Shown here piece by piece: positions 5,899 through 10,421 of a stretch of DNA of 10,421 bases. The position numbers were made by a program, and so were the translations under genes. The DNA is taken from NCBI GenBank assembly GCA_023250795.1, contig JAHFAB010000035.1, positions 1 to 10,421 on the forward strand, in the 5' to 3' direction. The first letter of the stretch is position 1. Every line of letters starts with the position of its first letter. The notes beneath the pieces are model-generated. The model had not been told where the DNA came from, searched no databases, and was given only the letters and a program-made list of their open reading frames with translations. Origin of the DNA: Bacteriovoracaceae bacterium. GTDB taxonomy: Bacteria > Bdellovibrionota > UBA1018.

Positions 5899-6876
5899 TC
5901 AGTGTTCCTTGATTTTTTTGAATTCTTCTTTGAGCAACGGTACAATCGTAAACAAGTCTGAAGCGATCCCATAGTCTGCCACTTGGTAGATCGGGGCTTC
6001 TGGATCTGTGTTAATCGCAACAATGATTTTTGAGGTGCGCATCCCAGCCAAATGTTGGATGGCTCCACTAATCCCACAGGCAATGTAAAGCTGTGGGGAA
6101 ACCACTTTTCCAGTTTGCCCCACCTGATCGCGGTGAGGACGATAACCAGCGTCTACAGCCGCTCGAGAAGCGCCCACTGCTCCCCCTAAAACATCTGCGA
6201 GCTCTTCCAAAATTTTAAAATTCTCAGCATTTTTTAGGGATCTTCCACCCGAAACAACGACAGAGGCTTCCGTCACGTCAGGACGTGCGCTGGCGCCTTT
6301 GACTACCTCAAGGACTTTAGTTTTTAAACCACTTAGGTCTATGTTTATGGAAAGGACTTCTGCTGATTTAGAGGGATCTGCTTTTGGAACCCCTAGGGCA
6401 TTGGGTCTTACTGTTGCAAGCTCTGGGCCTGAGCCTAAAAATTCTACTTCTACTGTGGCTTTACCCGCATAGACTGGCCGACGTAATTTTAGTTTTCCAC
6501 CCTCGAATGCCAGCTTTGTGCAATCACTGGCCAAGCCCACGTTTAAACTTGCCGCGATTTTTGGCATGAAATCTCTGCCCGTTGGACTATGGCTTGCGAG
6601 GATTACGTCAGGTTTTAGAGTCTTGATCAGCTCTAAAATCACGCGAGAATAGGCCTCGGCCGTGTAATATTTTAGAGCTGCGTTCTGTACGAGATAAACT
6701 TTTTGTGCCCCATAGTTCCCAAGTTCTTTGGCAAGATCTGCAACACCGTCTCCTAAAAGAAGGGCATGAGTTTCATTGCCTGCCTGCCCTGCTTGAAAAG
6801 ATGCGCCTAAAAGTTCAAACGTGGATTTTTTTAACTTTCCGTCTCTTTGTTCTGCAATGACAAGTACTTTAGCCAT
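5899..6876 (-). CDS. etfA: Electron transfer flavoprotein alpha subunit
   Basis: This is the FAD-binding subunit of the cytoplasmic EtfAB heterodimer, which takes electrons from acyl-CoA and related dehydrogenases. The 325-residue protein has the alpha/beta amino domain (1-190) and the full carboxyl FAD domain: SGGRSLK (209-215), SRAAVDAGY (237-245), GQTGKVVSP (253-261), [12 protein letters not shown] (268-279) and the signature AINTDPEAP...[11 protein letters not shown] (288-309). An in-frame GTG lies two codons earlier at 6882, but AAGGTGG would then be 1 nt from it; for the ATG at 6876 the spacing is 7 nt, so ATG is chosen. That ribosome site lies in the last codons of etfB, and the start follows the etfB stop by 2 nt, implying coupled translation and equal subunit supply. 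It is followed by its presumed electron acceptor. Confidence 0.96.
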   Translation of the reverse strand: MAKVLVIAEQRDGKLKKSTFELLGASFQAGQAGNETHALLLGDGVADLAKELGNYGAQKVYLVQNAALKYYTAEAYSRVILELIKTLKPDVILASHSPTGRDFMPKIAASLNVGLASDCTKLAFEGGKLKLRRPVYAGKATVEVEFLGSGPELATVRPNALGVPKADPSKSAEVLSINIDLSGLKTKVLEVVKGASARPDVTEASVVVSGGRSLKNAENFKILEELADVLGGAVGASRAAVDAGYRPHRDQVGQTGKVVSPQLYIACGISGAIQHLAGMRTSKIIVAINTDPEAPIYQVADYGIASDLFTIVPLLKEEFKKIKEH

Positions 6877-6878
6877 AA

Positions 6879-7652
6879 TCACACCACCTTTGCTTCTTCA
6901 TGAAGGATGCGCACGAGTTCTTTGACTTGAGCGGCTGGATCGCCTGCAATTTTCTTTCCAGCCTGTTTGGGCGGGGGAAGTTGGTAATTTTTATATCGGA
7001 TTTTCCGATCCCCATCAGTGACTCCGACATCTGCCATTTTGAGGGCTTTTATTTCTTTCTTTTTGGCTTTCATGATGTTGGGGAGACTTGCATATCGGGG
7101 TTCATTCAACCCTTTTTGCGCTGCGATCAATACGGGAAAAGGAGCTTCGATCATTTCAAAAGCACCACCTTCGATTTCCCTCTTACATTTAACAGAAGAT
7201 GCACCGTATTCTATATTGAGAACCACAGTGACATAGGGCATTCCGTAATATTCTGCGATGAGTTGGCTCACTTGTGCAGCCCCGTCGTCAATGGCTTCTT
7301 TTCCGGTGTAGACCAAATCCACTTTAGTTTCTTTTTTCAAAGCGCCAGCCAAGGCTTTGGCCGCCATATTATTATCCGCTGTTTCAGGCAACTCGACGTG
7401 CACTCCATGGTCCGCCCCCATCGCAAGCGCTGTTCGAAGGGCTTCGACTACACGAGCGGGACCTGCGCTCATCACGGTGACGGTGCTGCCTGCATTTTTT
7501 TCTTTGAGTCGCAACGCTTCTTCTATGGCAAACTCGTCATAGGGAGATAAAATCCACTTGATTCCCGCAGTTTCAATCCCACCAGAATCAGCCGTAAGTT
7601 TTATTTTAGTTTCCGTGTCCGGGACCTGTTTAACACATACATAGATGTTCAT
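6879..7652 (-). CDS. etfB: Electron transfer flavoprotein beta subunit
   Basis: This 257-residue partner of EtfA holds a structural AMP in most non-bifurcating ETFs and docks to the donor dehydrogenases. Family marks are VKQVPDT (7-13), SPYDEFAIEEALRLKE (36-51), GPARVVEALRTALAMGAD (64-81), the TGKEAIDDGAAQV segment (116-128) and the ETF-beta signature NEPRYASLPNIMKAKKKEI (183-201), whose leucine/Lys-rich helix is the dehydrogenase recognition loop. The length is normal. The ATG at 7652 lies 8 nt after the dapL stop; only a weak site (GTAAGA) precedes it, so expression probably depends on coupling to dapL. The sequence alone does not decide between simple and electron-bifurcating ETF, but pairing with an Emo-type protein favours simple electron transfer. 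Confidence 0.96.
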   Translation of the reverse strand: MNIYVCVKQVPDTETKIKLTADSGGIETAGIKWILSPYDEFAIEEALRLKEKNAGSTVTVMSAGPARVVEALRTALAMGADHGVHVELPETADNNMAAKALAGALKKETKVDLVYTGKEAIDDGAAQVSQLIAEYYGMPYVTVVLNIEYGASSVKCKREIEGGAFEMIEAPFPVLIAAQKGLNEPRYASLPNIMKAKKKEIKALKMADVGVTDGDRKIRYKNYQLPPPKQAGKKIAGDPAAQVKELVRILHEEAKVV

Positions 7653-7660
7653 ATCTTACT

Positions 7661-8839
7661 TTATACCGATTTTCCCAGTGCTTCTGCAACTTGTTTTAGA
7701 ACTGGAATGTCAGAACATAGCGTAAATCGGACATAACCCTCTCCCTGAGTTCCAAATCCATTACCAGGGGTAGAAACGATGCCTTTGTTTCGGATCAGGT
7801 TGAGCACAAAATCCTCAGACTTTATCCCCGAAGGGAGTTTCGCCCAAAGATAGAAGGTTGCGTCAGGAATTTTACACCGAAGCCCGATGGTTTCGAGTGC
7901 CGGGGCCAAAATATCCCGACGTTTTTGGTAGATCGCTCTGAGTTCTGTGCAAAAGGGTTCGTAACGCTCCAAGGCTTCGATCCCCGCGTCTTGGCAAGCG
8001 TTAAACACGCCCGAATCTACATTGGTTTTAACTTGAGCTAGACCTTTCAAAATTTTTTCATTCCCTACAACAAAACCCACTCTCCATCCTGTCATGTTAA
8101 ATGTCTTGGAAAGGCTGTGAAATTCACACCCGATCTCTTTTGCCCCAGGGGCTTCCAAGAAACTCGGTTGTTTTTTACCCTCAAAGTAAATTTCCGAGTA
8201 AGCATTGTCGTGACAGACAATGAGCGCATGTTTTTTTGCAAACGAAACGACTTCTTTGAAAAAGGAGAGATCCGCCGAGGCTGAGGTGGGATTGTTTGGG
8301 TAATTTAAAAATAGGAGTTTCGTTTTAGAGCGGTTTTTTTTGATCTGAGACTCGAGTTTTCCAAAGTCGGGCAGATATTGATTCTCTTCTTTGAGAGGAA
8401 AATAAAGCGGTGTTCCACCCGCAAAAGAAGTGGCAACCGAATAGACAGGGTAGCCTGGGTCCGGGATGAGCGCCGCATCTCCAGGGTTGATAAAGGCGAG
8501 AGGGATGTGTGCAATTCCTTCCTTGGATCCGATGAGAGCAAGGACTTCGCTTTCTGGACTGAGTTGAACGCCAAACCGACTCTCATACCACTTCGCAACT
8601 GCTTTTCGAAACTCGAGCATCCCCCAATAAGAGGGGTATTGATGATTGGCTGGGTTTTTTGCAGCTCTTGCGAGACGATCGATGACAAAATCTGGGGTGG
8701 GCAGATCGGGATCACCAATCCCAAGGGAAATCAGCTTTTTCCCTTTCTTGAGCTCCTCCTGTTTGATCTCGTCAATTCGAGCGAACAAGTAAGGGGGAAG
8801 GTTTTTGATTCGATCGCTGAAGTCGATGGGTAGAGTCAT
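7661..8839 (-). CDS. dapL: LL-diaminopimelate aminotransferase
   Basis: This PLP enzyme converts tetrahydrodipicolinate plus glutamate to LL-diaminopimelate in one step, replacing DapD, DapC and DapE. The 392-residue protein has the family start FSDRIKNLPPYLFARIDEIK (7-26), LGIGDPDLPTP (39-49), the nucleotide-fold PGYPVYS (128-134), NYPNNPTS (179-186), HDNAYSEI (210-217) and SLSKTFNMTGWRVGF (242-256), with Lys 245 the Schiff-base lysine and Arg 371 (VRFTL) the carboxylate-binding Arg. The reading frame is open 46 codons further upstream, but that stretch lies inside dapB, resembles nothing, and the family begins near MTLPIDF, so ATG at 8839 is used, 4 nt after the dapB stop. No good Shine-Dalgarno is close (AAGGA is about 17 nt before), consistent with coupling. 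Position between dapB and etfB supports DapL over a generic aspartate aminotransferase. DapL2-like assignment is tentative. Confidence 0.9.
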   Translation of the reverse strand: MTLPIDFSDRIKNLPPYLFARIDEIKQEELKKGKKLISLGIGDPDLPTPDFVIDRLARAAKNPANHQYPSYWGMLEFRKAVAKWYESRFGVQLSPESEVLALIGSKEGIAHIPLAFINPGDAALIPDPGYPVYSVATSFAGGTPLYFPLKEENQYLPDFGKLESQIKKNRSKTKLLFLNYPNNPTSASADLSFFKEVVSFAKKHALIVCHDNAYSEIYFEGKKQPSFLEAPGAKEIGCEFHSLSKTFNMTGWRVGFVVGNEKILKGLAQVKTNVDSGVFNACQDAGIEALERYEPFCTELRAIYQKRRDILAPALETIGLRCKIPDATFYLWAKLPSGIKSEDFVLNLIRNKGIVSTPGNGFGTQGEGYVRFTLCSDIPVLKQVAEALGKSV

Positions 8840-8843
8840 ATAT

Positions 8844-9572
8844 TTAGAGATAATTTTCCTTAAAAAAGGCATCCATACCCAATGTTCCTGTGAGTTCTGG
8901 GGAGGCTGCACGTTTCTGTGTGAGCCATAAAGCGACTTCGAGCGCGCCTCTCGCAAAAATCGCACGATCTTGTGCAAAATGGCCTAGGGTAATGTGGTCG
9001 TATTTTCCATGAAAAGTAATTTCATGATTGCCAATAGTTTCTCCAGCACGAACGCTGTGGGTTTGGACATTGCCGGGGCCCATAGGAGCGATGACTCGCT
9101 GGAGCGAGACCGCAGTTCCACTCGGAGAATCTTTTTTAGTGCGATGATGAGATTCGACAATGACTGGTGTGTATTTTAATTTTTCAAGCAGGGGGTTTGC
9201 AAACTTTAGAACTTCTAGTAATGCCGCAACTCCAGTGGAGAAATTAGAAGACATAACCATGGGCGCTTTTTCAGAAAGCGTTTCCACCTCTCTGCGATCA
9301 TCGATTTTCCAACCAGTGGATCCAATCACAAAGCAGGGGATTTTTTTTCCAGCTCCTGCTTGAACGTAGGCCTGTTTTGCTAGTTCAGCCATTGCAGAGG
9401 GTGTGGAAAAATCAATGACCACGTCTGTGTCGAGGAGGGGGGCCATGGGCTCTCCCTGCGATGTTGAGTGAGAGAGAGAAATTTTTTCTGAAAATTCTTT
9501 TTTGATCAATTCACTCACGGCTTGTCCCATTTTTCCTGAAGCACCCAGTAAACCCAGTTTGATTGCCGTCAT
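8844..9572 (-). CDS. dapB: 4-hydroxy-tetrahydrodipicolinate reductase
   Basis: DapB reduces the DapA product to tetrahydrodipicolinate with NAD(P)H in the cytoplasm. The 242-residue protein carries the dinucleotide-binding loop GLLGASGKMG (7-16), VVIDFSTPSA (51-60), GSTGW (84-88), SSNFSTGV (108-115) and the diagnostic catalytic motif ESHHRTKKDSPSGTA (140-154) containing the His-His pair and the substrate-binding Lys, then the carboxyl motif GALEVALWL (209-217). It is shorter than the Escherichia coli enzyme (273 residues) but has all key motifs. The frame is open 36 codons further up, into dapA, but the start chosen is the ATG overlapping the dapA stop as ATGA, preceded 5 nt upstream by AGGAAGG and matching the usual amino end. 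Cofactor preference cannot be read. Confidence 0.95.
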   Translation of the reverse strand: MTAIKLGLLGASGKMGQAVSELIKKEFSEKISLSHSTSQGEPMAPLLDTDVVIDFSTPSAMAELAKQAYVQAGAGKKIPCFVIGSTGWKIDDRREVETLSEKAPMVMSSNFSTGVAALLEVLKFANPLLEKLKYTPVIVESHHRTKKDSPSGTAVSLQRVIAPMGPGNVQTHSVRAGETIGNHEITFHGKYDHITLGHFAQDRAIFARGALEVALWLTQKRAASPELTGTLGMDAFFKENYL

Positions 9573-10421
9573 GAGGACCTTCCTATCGCGATTTTGCAGT
9601 GTTTTAAACTTTCTTCGAGTTTCTTTTGATGAGCCTGAGAGAGTGGAACGAGAGGGAGTCTCATTCGATTTTCGCACCACCCGGCATAGGACATGGCAGC
9701 CTTGATGGGGCCGGGGTTTGATTCAATAAAAAGATCTCGAAAAAGAGGATAGTAGTTTTCGTGTATTTCGCGCGCTTTTTCCAACTCACCTGCTTGGAAA
9801 TCTTGGTAGAGTGAAACCATAGCGCGAGGAAATAAATTACTAGCGACTGAGACGATCCCCTGTGCTCCAAGAGCCAGAGAAGGCAAGAAATAAACATCGT
9901 CACCTGATAAAATCGTAAGTGATCTTCCTTGAACACTCAAACTATCCTTGATTTCAGCGAGAAATGCGAGATTGCCCGACGCCTCTTTGATGGCCGTGAT
10001 TCGTGGTTGGTGAGTTAATTTGATAATTGTTTCCGTTGTTAAACTCACGCCGGTTCTGCCGGGGACATTGTAGAGAATAACATCACATTTTACTTCGTTT
10101 GCAACGGCCCTAAAATGGGCTTCGAGCCCAGCTTGTGAGGGTTTGTTATAGTAGGGAGTGACCACTAAAACCCCTTTGACACCTTGATCAGAAGCCCAAC
10201 GGGAGAACTCTAGCGTAGAAGCTGTATCATTGGATCCTGTGCCAGCGACGACTTGGGTTTTGGAGCCTTTGAGTTCTTTGAGCGCAGTTTCAATCAGCGC
10301 TTTTTTCTCTTCTAGTGTCAGGCAAGGGGCTTCTCCGGTTGTTCCACAGGGAATGACACCTGAGATCCCAGCTTGTTTTTGGTCATTCAGGATTTTTTTA
10401 TAAGCGTCGAAGTCAATTTGA
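9569..10421 (-). CDS. dapA: 4-hydroxy-tetrahydrodipicolinate synthase, 5' end cut by window edge
   Basis: DapA condenses pyruvate with aspartate semialdehyde, the first committed step of DAP/lysine synthesis. The minus frame runs unbroken from the right edge to TGA at 9569-9571, giving about 283 residues and lacking perhaps the first 20 or so (the usual TPF start is outside). Family motifs in order are GVIPCGTTGEAPCLT (pyruvate-binding Thr-Thr), VAGTGSNDT, VVTPYYNKPSQ, YNVPGRTG (catalytic Tyr and substrate-binding Arg), AIKEASGNL (Schiff-base Lys) and LSGDD. A GTG at 10165 begins an internal fragment that should not be taken as the start. I see no lysine riboswitch inside the window; any leader lies beyond the right edge. 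It is the first visible gene of the dapA-dapB-dapL-etfB-etfA-Emo transcription unit; more genes may precede it. Confidence 0.95.
   Translation of the reverse strand, partial: QIDFDAYKKILNDQKQAGISGVIPCGTTGEAPCLTLEEKKALIETALKELKGSKTQVVAGTGSNDTASTLEFSRWASDQGVKGVLVVTPYYNKPSQAGLEAHFRAVANEVKCDVILYNVPGRTGVSLTTETIIKLTHQPRITAIKEASGNLAFLAEIKDSLSVQGRSLTILSGDDVYFLPSLALGAQGIVSVASNLFPRAMVSLYQDFQAGELEKAREIHENYYPLFRDLFIESNPGPIKAAMSYAGWCENRMRLPLVPLSQAHQKKLEESLKHCKIAIGRSS

Noticed and set aside
6900..7550. Long plus-strand open frame of 216 codons opposite etfB
   Set aside because: It is antisense to a clear ETF-beta gene and its translation shows no recognisable domain; an effect of codon usage.
8840..8977. 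46-residue extension of dapL
   Set aside because: It lies entirely within dapB in another frame and DapL proteins begin near the ATG at 8839.
9573..9680. 36-residue extension of dapB
   Set aside because: It overlaps dapA, while the ATG at 9572 has an ATGA overlap and a good Shine-Dalgarno.
10166..10421. Lysine riboswitch or promoter for the dap operon
   Set aside because: This stretch is dapA coding sequence to the window edge; any leader lies outside.

Overview
The window comes from a bacterium with an envelope and an aerobic- or anaerobic-respiration style metabolism. Base composition looks moderate by eye: the left third is more AT-rich than the right two thirds. Twelve protein genes fill almost everything. 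The mix of LL-diaminopimelate aminotransferase lysine/DAP synthesis, an ETF pair with an Emo-type Fe-S quinone oxidoreductase, an ECF sigma factor with a small polytopic partner, and a near-consensus sigma-54 promoter fits the Bdellovibrionota / former Deltaproteobacteria. That placement is inference from gene content. No rRNA, tRNA, CRISPR array, transposase or integrase is visible.

Layout. (1) 1-614, minus: a possible lipoprotein of unknown function, cut by the left edge, read from a likely sigma-54 promoter at 644-660. (2) 778-1344, minus: a type II toxin-antitoxin operon of a ribbon-helix-helix antitoxin followed by a MazF/PemK toxin. A promoter and operator-like palindrome lie on the antitoxin start and a weak terminator lies after the toxin. 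(3) 1467-2572, plus: an ECF sigma factor overlapping by 4 bp a four-Cys membrane protein that is probably its anti-sigma regulator. (4) 2529-3824, minus: an AAA_14/DUF4143 ATPase running tail-to-tail into the membrane protein gene with a 44-bp coding overlap. A phased set of four alternating inverted repeats sits just upstream of it. (5) 3920-10421, minus: a tightly packed six-gene operon, in transcription order dapA (cut by the right edge), dapB, dapL, etfB, etfA and a membrane Fe-S oxidoreductase (Emo type). Gaps are 8 nt or less, and dapA and dapB overlap by 4 bp.

How the genes work together. DapA makes hydroxytetrahydrodipicolinate from pyruvate and aspartate semialdehyde. DapB reduces it to tetrahydrodipicolinate, and DapL aminates that directly to LL-diaminopimelate, bypassing the acyl-blocked DapD/DapC/DapE steps. 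This feeds peptidoglycan and lysine. EtfAB collects electrons from acyl-CoA (and similar) dehydrogenases and the Fe-S membrane protein should pass them to the quinone pool. The joining of these two unrelated pathways in one transcription unit is the main metabolic oddity.

Several obvious longest reading frames overshoot the real starts. I reset dapL (by 46 residues), dapB (by 36), etfA (by 2) and the antitoxin (by 12), using Shine-Dalgarno position, overlap geometry and family N-termini. The most interesting loci for follow-up are the phased repeat array at the DUF4143 ATPase, the sigma-54 promoter for the lipoprotein, the sigma factor/four-Cys membrane partner pair, and the probably leaderless antitoxin start lying inside its own operator.
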